Shown in pieces: positions 1 to 6,584 of a stretch of 10,128 bases of DNA. The notes under the pieces are model-generated. The model did no database searches and was not told where the DNA came from. It saw only the letters and a list, made by a program, of their open reading frames with translations. Each line of letters begins with the position of its first letter. Within the stretch, counting starts at the first letter, position 1. The stretch lies in the NCBI GenBank assembly GCA_031276475.1, contig JAISMZ010000282.1, positions 1 through 10,128 on the forward strand, in the 5' to 3' direction. The position numbers and the translations under genes are program-made. The DNA comes from Coriobacteriales bacterium (GTDB lineage Bacteria; Actinomycetota; Coriobacteriia; Coriobacteriales; UBA8131).

Positions 1-1310
1 GCTGGCGTTGTGCCGTCGGTTGCGAGTGCGGGTGCCGCGTCCTCCTCCACAGCTTGAGCCGCCTCGTTGCGTGCCGCCGCCTCGTTGCGTGCCGCCGCCT
101 CACGTGCCGCCGCCGCCTCTTTACGCGCCGCCGCTGCCGCCGCGCGCGCCGCTTTTCCGGCGCTGGTGAACGGCGTCTCTACAAAGCGGAACGAGAGGTG
201 CGCCAAAACGAAGGTCGCCACCAGCGCCAGCGGCGGAAAGACCCAGGTGTCGAGGATCTGAAAGCCGGGGAGCAGCAGCGGCGAGCCTGGGGTGCCAAGA
301 TTGCTGGCGATGATGAACAGCGGCCAGTGAAAGAGATAGAGGCTGTAGGAGCGGTCGGAGAGGTAGTTGACGATGCGGCTTTCCCGGATCCGGTAGAGAC
401 GGGCCTGATGGGCACGGCCGAGGATCAGAACCGTCGCCGTCAGCAGCGCCGTCAGCAGAATTGCCGCATGGTAGACCAGGCGGTTCTCAAAGCTGAGCAA
501 CAGCGCCATGGCCACGATGCCGGCCAGACACAGCGCCGCCGCCAGCAGTGCCAGCGCAAACGGCAGGCGCTCTACTGCGGCTATCAGGCGCGTGCGGGGA
601 AAGCCTGCCTGCAAGCCGACAAATGAACCGATGAGCAGCGGAAAGAGATGCGAGAGAGTGTCAAAGTAGGCATGCGAGGGGTCGTCTGCGCCGATCAGAA
701 AGACCTGCATCAGGGCAAACGAGACCGCTGCTGCGGCGGCGGCAACAATGCTTAAGGTCCGTCGCGCCGGCTGTGTGGAGATGCGGCCGTCCGGCGCGGT
801 GCGCGAAAGGCGACCAACGAGCAGAGCCAGCAGCAGCCCCCAGAGGAGGTAATACTGCATTTCGATGGAAAGCGTCCAGGTGTGTACAAAGAGGTGCGGC
901 AGCAGTTGATTGGCGTAGGACTGGCCGTTGATGATCTCGTAGTAATTGGTCACCCAGCCAAGTACCGCCGCCGTCTGCTGGGCTATACCAACGCGAAAAT
1001 CCGGTGAGACGAGCAACGCCAGAGGCAACGTTACGGCCAGCATCGCCAAAATGGCCGGCAGCAACCGCTTCAGACGGCGCAGGTAAAAAGCTCCGAGTGC
1101 AATACGTCCCGTAACGCTATATTCTCGAATGAGAAGAGATGTTATCAAAAACCCGGAGAAGACAAAGAAGACGTCCACGCCGATGAAGCCCGCTGGCAGA
1201 AGCGCCGGGAAGAAGTGGTAGACGAGCACCAAAACGACGCCAAAGGCACGCAATGATGACAGCCAGACATAACGGGCGGAGGCCTGTTGAGAGGGACGCG
1301 ATGTCGTCAT
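1..1310 (-). CDS. Acyltransferase-3 family membrane protein (OafA/YrhL type), C-terminus cut by window edge
   Basis: Integral membrane O-acyltransferase that would transfer acyl (often acetyl) groups to cell-envelope glycans. The reading frame is open from an ATG at 1310 to the left edge (436 codons, no stop). Family marks seen: the N-terminal YVWLSSLRAFGVVLVLVYHF with the conserved His (residue 32); GFIGVDVFFVFSGFLIT (41-57); the basic FYLRRLKRLLPA stretch (75-86); HTWTLSIEMQYYL (143-155); and SYSLYLFHWPLFI near residue 320. Many hydrophobic helices fit the usual ten-helix fold. After the last helix (FVETPFTS) comes an Ala/Glu/Arg-rich linker; in long OafA proteins such linkers lead to an extracytoplasmic SGNH hydrolase domain, which would lie left of this window. 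No good ribosome site precedes the ATG. A GTG at 1337 in the same frame, with AAGGAA about 12 nt upstream, is an alternative start. Its role looks unrelated to the molybdenum enzymes. Confidence 0.9.
   Translation of the reverse strand, partial: MTTSRPSQQASARYVWLSSLRAFGVVLVLVYHFFPALLPAGFIGVDVFFVFSGFLITSLLIREYSVTGRIALGAFYLRRLKRLLPAILAMLAVTLPLALLVSPDFRVGIAQQTAAVLGWVTNYYEIINGQSYANQLLPHLFVHTWTLSIEMQYYLLWGLLLALLVGRLSRTAPDGRISTQPARRTLSIVAAAAAAVSFALMQVFLIGADDPSHAYFDTLSHLFPLLIGSFVGLQAGFPRTRLIAAVERLPFALALLAAALCLAGIVAMALLLSFENRLVYHAAILLTALLTATVLILGRAHQARLYRIRESRIVNYLSDRSYSLYLFHWPLFIIASNLGTPGSPLLLPGFQILDTWVFPPLALVATFVLAHLSFRFVETPFTSAGKAARAAAAAARKEAAAAREAAARNEAAARNEAAQAVEEDAAPALATDGTTP
61..132 (-). repeat. 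18-bp tandem repeat encoding an EAAAR-type helical linker
   Basis: Two identical 18-bp units (61-78 and 79-96) are followed by two diverged units (97-114 and 115-132). On the minus strand they encode a series reading EAAAAR-EAAARN-EAAARN. This lies in the linker after the membrane domain of the acyltransferase. Such repeats probably form a stiff alpha-helix. Confidence 0.8.
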
Positions 1311-1462
1311 ATTCGCGTGTTCGGCGGTCTTGTTCACCGGTCCGGTTGATTCCTTGTCTGTCTGCGGTTTTGTCTTTGGGACAGCAAGATGCTGCACTGA
1401 AGAAGTGTAGCAGACCCAGGAGGTAAGTGTGACAGCCACTGCGGCACGCGGCAAACGCACCA

Positions 1463-1497
1463 AACGCGACCGACGCGTCAGCCACGTCGGTCGCGTT
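1463..1497 (-). terminator. Perfect 13-bp hairpin, probable terminator of the acetylene-hydratase-like gene
   Basis: Arms at 1463-1475 and 1485-1497 are perfectly complementary (AACGCGACCGACG and its complement) around a 9-nt loop. The hairpin lies 51-85 nt past the stop codon of the molybdenum enzyme gene and before the acyltransferase. On the minus strand it is followed by GTTTGGTGCGTTTG, only a weak U-run. Intrinsic termination is therefore likely but not certain. It could also protect the mRNA 3' end. Confidence 0.6.
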
Positions 1498-1547
1498 GAA
1501 CATGCCTTGTCAGCCACAGCGGCCAGAAGGCGGCGCAAATCGGGAGA

Positions 1548-4187
1548 CTACAGCCGTTCAATCCCGGCAAAGGCCAGATTCTCAAACTCCTGCTGAAAGT
1601 ATTCCTTCTCACCATTGAGGTACGCCTCAACAGGAACATGGGCATCATAGCGGTCTCTCGGGTCGATGCAGGGATATATTTTGCAGAGCAGTCCGCGGGC
1701 GATCCACATGCCGCCCTTGTCGTCCAGCGACTCTATTGAGTCGTCGGTCAATACGTTGCCGCCACAGTCAAAGATCCCCTGACTCCAGGGCTCCTCGGCG
1801 GGCAATTCTGGGTACCACCAACTGGGCTGGGCGATGACGGTGCCCTGCTTAAGGCCCCACTCCAGTTTGGCTTTTTGGCGAATGCGGCCCCGAGGGGTCT
1901 CGATCCAGACCCAGTCGCCGTCGCGGATGCCCAGGTCGCGGGCGTCGGTTATCTGAATCTGAACAATCGGGTCGGGCCACATTGAGCGGGTGCCGCAGCC
2001 GGGCACGCGCCACTCGGAGTGAAACATCGGGTTCCAACGTCCGCCGATGGTCAGACGGAACGGATAGCGCTCGGCCAGCTGTGGGTTTGCCTCCGGCGTT
2101 TCGGGCAGAAAGTTCCATTCAGGAATGGGGTCGTATTCTATCTGCTCAAGCGTGCTGGAATAAATCTCGGCCTTGCGCGAGGGGGTGGCAAATCCCTTTA
2201 TCTGCCCGTTGGGCAAGGTCTTGCCATGTTTGTAAAACTCCAGCGGGCCGGGAGACCAGACGCCCTGATCCATAACTTTTTGATACGACCAGCCGGCGCG
2301 CTCAAAGCGATGTGCGATAGCTTCCTCATAGCGCTCCCAGGGCCATTCCTCCTCCTGTCCCAGACGGATGCCCAGCCCGCGGAACATATCGTAGTCGCTG
2401 CGTCGGTCGGCGTAAGGCTCACTGATGCGATCACCACAGAGGAAGAGATCGAAGGCGTCCTCATTGGTGGTGGCAATCGGGCGCTCCAGCGAGTCGGCGG
2501 CGGGCAGGATATAGTCGGCCAGCGCGGCGGTGGGGGTCTTCCAATACTCAGAGACCACCAGCAGCTCCAGCTTCTTCAGCGCCTGGTAGACGTGTTTGGT
2601 GTTGGGCGCCCAGGCCAAAGGATTGGAGCCCCAGGCAATGATCGCCTTAACCGGATAGGGTTTTTCGTTGAGAATGGCGTCCCAGGCCAGTGTTGGCGTC
2701 ACCAGGATGTGATGCAGCTGCGGTCGCGGAATCGCCCACATATTTCGGTAGCACCGGTCGATGATCTCAAATCCGGGCCAGGCCATCATTCTAAACTGGT
2801 CGTTGCCTAAGAACTTCTTGCGCTGCTCGGGGGTGACCTTCTCAGAAAGCTCCAACTCGGCGTCGCGCATCGGGAATTTCTTGGTGCCGTCGGGTTCTAT
2901 GACGCCGGGGTCGGCCAGGTATTCGCCACCGGGATTGTCGATGTTGCCGGTGAGAATGCGCAGCATCGTCTTGGCGACGCCGGAGGCAGTGGCGTTGGGC
3001 CCGTGCTGGTCGCCGCCGCCAACACCCCAGGCTATCCAGGCGGGGCCGTTGGTGGCGTATATTTCGCAGGCCTCCTGAATATGATTGGCACCAACACCGG
3101 TAATTTCTGCCGCCATCTGCATGCTATAGGGCTCCATCCGCTCGGCGATGGCCTGCAGCGTGGTCTTGCAGCTTACCGTCTCGCCCGAGGCCAGGGTAAG
3201 CTCAAAATATCCAAACAACTCCGGGTCTACGGCCTCATTGGCATAGTAACGGTTCTCCGTTGAATTCCATTGTTGAACGCCTGCTGTCGCCTTGTCCCAG
3301 ATTACAAAATCGTCCCATTTGCCGCCACTGATGACCTCATCGCAGCGCAACAGCTTGCCGGTGTCCGCGCGCAGCAAGAACACGGCATTCGACCAGTATT
3401 TGAGAAAATCCTCGTCGTAGAGCTTGTTTTTGATGATGTGATTAATCCAGGCCAGCATGACGATCAGGTCGCTGCCCGGGTGGACCGGCAGGAAAACCGT
3501 GGAGTGCAGCGCCTCGATGCTGGCAAAGGGGTCGATGACAATCAGCTTGGCGGGGTTTTCTTTGCGCTCGGTGGCAGCGGTGATCTCCTCCCAGATCTTG
3601 CCGCGGGCGGTTCCCTTCTCATAGGGACGACAGCCCCAGACGACAATGGTGTTGGCCATCGAGCCACCGGGAGGCATGGTGGATTCCACCGGCCAGCCGA
3701 CCATCGACATATTCAGGGTATAGGTCCAACACCAGCAGACCGTACCCGGGTCGATGATGTTGCCGGGATTACCAAAGAGGTTGGTAAAACGACTGCGCGC
3801 CCAGAGGTGGTCAGAGCGATAGGTGCCTTCGGAGACAACCAGGGCTTCGGCGCCGTATTTCTCGCGGATGGCCGCCAGTTTTTCGGCGATCTCATCCAAA
3901 GCCTGGTCATAGCTTATCTCCTGCCAGCGATCCTCGCCTTTCTCGCCAACGCGCTTCAGGGCATGGTTGATGCGTTTGGGGTGATAATGAAAGCGCAGGA
4001 AGTTCTCGCCGTCTTTGCCAAAGCGTTCGCAGAACTGAGCGCTGGGCTCAATGGCCTTCAGCTTGCAGAGCCTGCCGTCTTTCACACCGCCATAAAGCTG
4101 GCAGTGTGCGTGACAGAAAAAGCAACGCCCCTTTGTCCAAAGGACGCCTTCCTCGTCGAGGTACTTGTTTGGATAGTCGTTGGTCAT
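1548..4187 (-). CDS. Acetylene-hydratase-like molybdopterin (bis-MGD) / [4Fe-4S] enzyme, single subunit, substrate unknown
   Basis: Cytoplasmic member of the DMSO-reductase superfamily, 879 aa from the chosen start. Near the N-terminus is C-x2-C-x3-C-x23-C (C22, C25, C29, C53), a [4Fe-4S] site. There is no twin-arginine signal. ISYDQALDEIAEKL (91-104), LIVIDP (215-220) and LFGNPGN (137-143) match the MGD-binding core. The probable Mo ligand is C151 or C153 in the motif TVCWCW. The last ~150 residues match the molydopterin-binding domain (LGIRDGDWVWIETPRGRI) and end with GGMWIARGLLCKIYPC, like acetylene hydratase. Residues ~270-350 form an insertion not in acetylene hydratase. The residue after the second cluster Cys is His26, where Pelobacter acetylene hydratase has its catalytic Asp13, so the reaction is probably not acetylene hydration; a hydroxylase or dehydroxylase of aromatics is possible. 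Start: ATG at 4187 with AAGGGAG 8 nt upstream is preferred over the GTG at 4235, which lacks a ribosome site. No electron-transfer subunit is adjacent on this strand. Confidence 0.88.
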   Translation of the reverse strand: MTNDYPNKYLDEEGVLWTKGRCFFCHAHCQLYGGVKDGRLCKLKAIEPSAQFCERFGKDGENFLRFHYHPKRINHALKRVGEKGEDRWQEISYDQALDEIAEKLAAIREKYGAEALVVSEGTYRSDHLWARSRFTNLFGNPGNIIDPGTVCWCWTYTLNMSMVGWPVESTMPPGGSMANTIVVWGCRPYEKGTARGKIWEEITAATERKENPAKLIVIDPFASIEALHSTVFLPVHPGSDLIVMLAWINHIIKNKLYDEDFLKYWSNAVFLLRADTGKLLRCDEVISGGKWDDFVIWDKATAGVQQWNSTENRYYANEAVDPELFGYFELTLASGETVSCKTTLQAIAERMEPYSMQMAAEITGVGANHIQEACEIYATNGPAWIAWGVGGGDQHGPNATASGVAKTMLRILTGNIDNPGGEYLADPGVIEPDGTKKFPMRDAELELSEKVTPEQRKKFLGNDQFRMMAWPGFEIIDRCYRNMWAIPRPQLHHILVTPTLAWDAILNEKPYPVKAIIAWGSNPLAWAPNTKHVYQALKKLELLVVSEYWKTPTAALADYILPAADSLERPIATTNEDAFDLFLCGDRISEPYADRRSDYDMFRGLGIRLGQEEEWPWERYEEAIAHRFERAGWSYQKVMDQGVWSPGPLEFYKHGKTLPNGQIKGFATPSRKAEIYSSTLEQIEYDPIPEWNFLPETPEANPQLAERYPFRLTIGGRWNPMFHSEWRVPGCGTRSMWPDPIVQIQITDARDLGIRDGDWVWIETPRGRIRQKAKLEWGLKQGTVIAQPSWWYPELPAEEPWSQGIFDCGGNVLTDDSIESLDDKGGMWIARGLLCKIYPCIDPRDRYDAHVPVEAYLNGEKEYFQQEFENLAFAGIERL

Positions 4188-4195
4188 AGCGCCAT

Positions 4196-4202
4196 CTCCC
4201 TT
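4196..4202 (-). promoter_or_regulatory. Ribosome binding site fixing the start of the acetylene-hydratase-like gene
   Basis: The minus strand reads AAGGGAG, 8 nt before the ATG at 4187. The upstream in-frame GTG at 4235 has no comparable site, so this site supports the shorter protein. Confidence 0.75.
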
Positions 4203-4302
4203 CTTCGTGATTGCTGTCTGCGTGCCTCGCGCCACGCCACGCCCGCGCGCCTGAAACGGCCGAGGCTGGTCTCATCATCTGGCATATCAACGCAGGTGTC
4301 AG

Positions 4303-4329
4303 GAACCCGAGAATAGTATTGTTGGGTTC
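4303..4329. promoter_or_regulatory. 27-bp imperfect dyad, candidate operator or promoter core
   Basis: Outer arms GAACCC (4303-4308) and GGGTTC (4324-4329) and inner arms AATA and TATT (4312-4315, 4317-4320) share one centre at 4316. Eleven of 13 arm positions pair. The inner part holds a minus-strand TACTAT that could be a -10 box for the molybdenum enzyme gene starting at 4187. It could be a protein-binding dyad or, in RNA, a hairpin in the regulator's 3' region. Confidence 0.45.
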
Positions 4330-4341
4330 AGAGCTACTACT
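4313..4341 (-). promoter_or_regulatory. Possible promoter of the acetylene-hydratase-like gene
   Basis: On the minus strand a -10-like TACTAT (4313-4318) sits 17 nt from where a -35 box would fall (4336-4341). That position carries no good -35 hexamer but overlaps the TACTAC dyad. This layout suits an activator-dependent promoter. It would leave a leader of roughly 115-120 nt. The box matches are weak, so this is tentative. Confidence 0.3.
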
Positions 4342-4351
4342 GAGCGTAGTA
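4335..4351. promoter_or_regulatory. 17-bp dyad TACTAC-N5-GTAGTA, candidate LuxR-regulator operator
   Basis: TACTAC (4335-4340) and GTAGTA (4346-4351) form a perfect 6-bp inverted repeat with a 5-bp spacer, between the regulator's stop codon and the next gene. The left heptamer TACTACT fits the loose TACYNMT consensus of NarL, whose DNA-binding domain belongs to the same LuxR/GerE family as the regulator next door. The same hexamer recurs at 6218-6235. The link to this regulator is inferred. Confidence 0.4.
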
Positions 4352-4408
4352 AAAAGACGCGCCACGCCGCCCAGCGCGCAAAAGGCATCAAATCGCCCCT
4401 ATCCGGCA

Positions 4409-4443
4409 CGGGACTCACGCCCCGCCGCGGGACTCACGCCCCG
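4409..4443. repeat. Two 16-bp direct copies, 19-bp period, across the regulator's stop codon
   Basis: CGGGACTCACGCCCCG occurs at 4409-4424 and 4428-4443. Because the period is not a multiple of three, the copies are read in different frames at the regulator's C-terminus, and the stop codon (4415-4417) lies in the left copy. It looks like a recent slippage duplication. Confidence 0.85.
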
Positions 4444-6085
4444 ACTCAGCGCTCGCAAAGCCCTCGGGAACCTCGGCGCTGTCAACCAGGTCAATCAGTT
4501 CCTGCTGAGAATTCACGCCCAGCTTGCGGTAGATGCGATAGCCGTGGGTCTTGGCAGTATAGATTGAGATGAACAGCTCGTTGTGGATGTGTTCGGCGTT
4601 GCGTCCTTTGGCCAACAGTAAAAACACTTCAGCTTCGCGCGGTGAGAGGCCGTGTTTTTTGACGATATAGAGACAGCGATTGCGCCAGGCGCCCTTGGGC
4701 TGGCTTGCGGCGCAGCGTCGGGCCTCCTCGATGTCTTCTGCCTCCGGCAAAACCGTAAGCCCGCGGGCTTCCGAAAGCGAGAGCGCCTCAACCGCCTGAT
4801 TGGAGCGGTTGTTGGCGATGGCGGGAAAGAGGATCAAAACGAAGAGCAGCGCCAGAATTGCGGGCAACTTAAACTCTTCGGGAGAGACCCCCGCCCAGGT
4901 GGCCAGAGCGGGCACGGCGAGCCCAATGGCGATGCCCTCGAGGGGAGCGACCGTGCCCTGCGAAAAATGGTCGATGGGCTCCAGATGATGTTTATAGGAC
5001 AGCAGCAGGTGGATGTTCAGGTGCAGTATGAAGTACATGGTCAGCGCTGCTATGGCTACGGTAAGCACCAGGCTGGTGATCAGCAGCGTATCCGCTACGG
5101 GAGGCGGCGGCAGGTAGAGCAGGGCGATGCCGGTTGCGGCCAGCAGGGGCAGGCAGATGCGCTCTATCGTTCGCAGCAGGGGGACGCGTTTGAGAATGGC
5201 GATGCTGATGATGGCAACGGCGCCGCCTGCTGCCAGGCCGCCGGCAAAGACCAGCAGATTAAGCAGCGGTAAAACAGCGATGTTGGCATAGGCCAGGAGA
5301 CCGCCAAAGGACAGGCCCATTGCCAGCGGAAAATAGCGTGATCGTGAAAACAGCTTTATGCGCTTCTGGTCCTGGTGCGGCTGGTTTTCCTGCGGTCGGC
5401 GAAGGCGATGGCTACAAACGACAAGCAGCGACAACGAGACAAAGAAGAGCAGCAAGGTGGCCAATAGCGGCATTTTAGCTGGAGCAAACCAGACGACGAG
5501 GAGCAGGAGGGCCGCCGTCAGAATGATCCAGCCGAGGCTGCTTGCGGTATTGCGGTTAAATGAGCGTATCTGGTCGATGTAGCTCAAGATGGTTCCCCAG
5601 GATAAAAATACGATGCTGGCCGAGACACCAAAGGGGATTGCGCTGACAAACATCAGGGGGATGCCGGGCTGATCCACAAATTGCCGATAGACCAGAACCG
5701 CAAGCAACGGCAGAGCGCAAAGTGCGCTGAGGATAATGGACCCCCTCCCAAAGCGAACCTGTTTGGAAAAATGCGCTAAATACAAATGCAATATTAACAT
5801 CAAAGCTGCCATCGTTGCCACGATTGCCGCCCGCGTAAAAAGATCGGCGCTCAATGCCTCACTGTGCAAGACGGCCGGCCGACCCATATCAAGCGACGGC
5901 GCGGCGGGAGGGGCGAAAGGTACAACCGAGAAGAAAAGCTGCGAGAAAAGTGCGGCCATGCAGGCCCAGTAACAGGCGAAGCCAACAACAGCCAGCAAGT
6001 TGGTCAACTCCGAGCGCGATATCTGAACCGCGGACTCCCGTTGCTCATCCGTATTGGAAGACTCTGACGTGTCTGCGTTCAGCAT
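4415..6085 (-). CDS. Membrane-anchored LuxR-family transcriptional regulator (about 12 helices plus C-terminal HTH)
   Basis: A 556-aa regulator. Residues 1-28 are polar and probably cytoplasmic. About 12 hydrophobic segments follow (approximately 29-54, 84-104, 115-133, 141-164, 183-200, 205-224, 252-270, 271-297, 309-325, 332-357, 377-398, 405-424). A linker (425-475) leads to a LuxR/GerE helix-turn-helix at ~478-536, with the typical LSPREAEVFLLLAKGRN start, an ELFISIYTAKTHGYRIYRKL recognition region and NSQQELIDLV. This design resembles the many membrane LuxR proteins of Eggerthellaceae, which often sit beside the molybdenum enzymes they control; the membrane part presumably senses the ligand. 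There is no receiver domain or histidine-kinase partner. The start ATG (6085) has GAGGA 6 nt upstream. The gene lies between and divergent from the AthLS-like operon and upstream of the acetylene-hydratase-like gene, so it probably controls both. The last residues have been altered by a 19-bp duplication. Confidence 0.9.
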   Translation of the reverse strand: MLNADTSESSNTDEQRESAVQISRSELTNLLAVVGFACYWACMAALFSQLFFSVVPFAPPAAPSLDMGRPAVLHSEALSADLFTRAAIVATMAALMLILHLYLAHFSKQVRFGRGSIILSALCALPLLAVLVYRQFVDQPGIPLMFVSAIPFGVSASIVFLSWGTILSYIDQIRSFNRNTASSLGWIILTAALLLLVVWFAPAKMPLLATLLLFFVSLSLLVVCSHRLRRPQENQPHQDQKRIKLFSRSRYFPLAMGLSFGGLLAYANIAVLPLLNLLVFAGGLAAGGAVAIISIAILKRVPLLRTIERICLPLLAATGIALLYLPPPPVADTLLITSLVLTVAIAALTMYFILHLNIHLLLSYKHHLEPIDHFSQGTVAPLEGIAIGLAVPALATWAGVSPEEFKLPAILALLFVLILFPAIANNRSNQAVEALSLSEARGLTVLPEAEDIEEARRCAASQPKGAWRNRCLYIVKKHGLSPREAEVFLLLAKGRNAEHIHNELFISIYTAKTHGYRIYRKLGVNSQQELIDLVDSAEVPEGFASAESGRESRGGA

Positions 6086-6217
6086 GTCACATCCTCGTTA
6101 GGCTCTATGATTGGGCAGTTGTCAGCTCCGGCATGTCTCTTGCGCAGTCTCTCCTGACGTATCTCTATCAGCATACGCGAAATTTCTGAATCCAGCCGGC
6201 CAGAATCGCTCAGCTTT

Positions 6218-6235
6218 GTAGTACGCAAGGTAGTA
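6218..6235. promoter_or_regulatory. Direct pair of GTAGTA hexamers, candidate operator half-sites
   Basis: GTAGTA occurs at 6218-6223 and 6230-6235, with starts 12 bp apart, about 133 bp upstream of the regulator's start. It is the same hexamer as in the dyad at 4335-4351. The second copy continues as TAGTATT, which also occurs at 4314-4320. Binding by the LuxR-type regulator is a guess from placement. Confidence 0.3.
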
Positions 6236-6571
6236 TTCTGATGTTTTTCTCGGGTTTTTGCCAAAAAAGCCCAAATAAGTCTCCCTGAAAACCCGTTGGA
6301 AAACCAGGTGCAGTAGGCAATTTTCTTTGCGGCCGATCATCAAAAAACTGTCGATCGTTGCTGTCGTCGCGGCGATTACTGACCTGAGTATGACAGACTG
6401 CGGCAGGTTTAATATCCACAGAGGGCAGTCAACTGTGCCAGTCATGGGGGATGATGGGTTCCTTCGATTGGCGGTGCGGCATCCCGGTGTGGCGTTTTAA
6501 GGGAGACGGACAGCCAGTTCAAAAAGAAGACGATAGACGCGGCACCGACAGAAGCACGAAAAGAAAGCAGG

Positions 6572-6577
6572 AAGGAG
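6572..6577 (+). promoter_or_regulatory. Ribosome binding site of the transhydroxylase large subunit gene
   Basis: AAGGAG, 7 nt before the ATG at 6585. It supports that start, which gives an N-terminus lining up with the family. Confidence 0.8.
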
Positions 6578-6584
6578 ACCGGAT

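Larger units (their letters stand above)
6086..6584. promoter_or_regulatory. 499-bp divergent control region between the regulator and the AthLS-like operon
   Basis: No convincing gene is seen. The minus-strand side holds the regulator's ribosome site (GAGGA, 6092-6096). A direct pair of GTAGTA hexamers lies at 6218-6235. Bases 6243-6350 are unusually rich in A/T runs. A possible weak plus-strand -10 box TAATAT is at 6410-6415 without a good -35. The last ~70 nt before the transhydroxylase gene are purine-rich. Short open frames on both strands here have no ribosome site or family resemblance. Confidence 0.7.

Noticed and set aside
1..132. CRISPR array as an explanation for the tandem repeats at the left edge
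   Set aside because: The units are contiguous without spacers and are in frame within a coding sequence.
54..626. 190-codon plus-strand frame rich in Arg and Gln
   Set aside because: It is opposite the acyltransferase, and its low-complexity start is just the 18-bp repeat read backwards.
1117..1503. 128-codon minus-strand frame covering the acyltransferase start
   Set aside because: It is in a different frame from the acyltransferase, whose conserved N-terminal motifs start at 1310; no ribosome site or family match.
1548..4187. Naming this gene acetylene hydratase
   Set aside because: The catalytic Asp is replaced by His and there is a large insertion, so only the family resemblance is supported.
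3270..4316. 348-codon open frame on the plus strand
   Set aside because: It lies antisense to the acetylene-hydratase-like gene, shows no family resemblance and has no ribosome site; it follows from GC-rich codon bias on the other strand.
6122..6445. Short minus-strand open frames in the divergent intergenic region
   Set aside because: No ribosome binding site, no domain resemblance, and overlapping frames in the same region; more likely control DNA.
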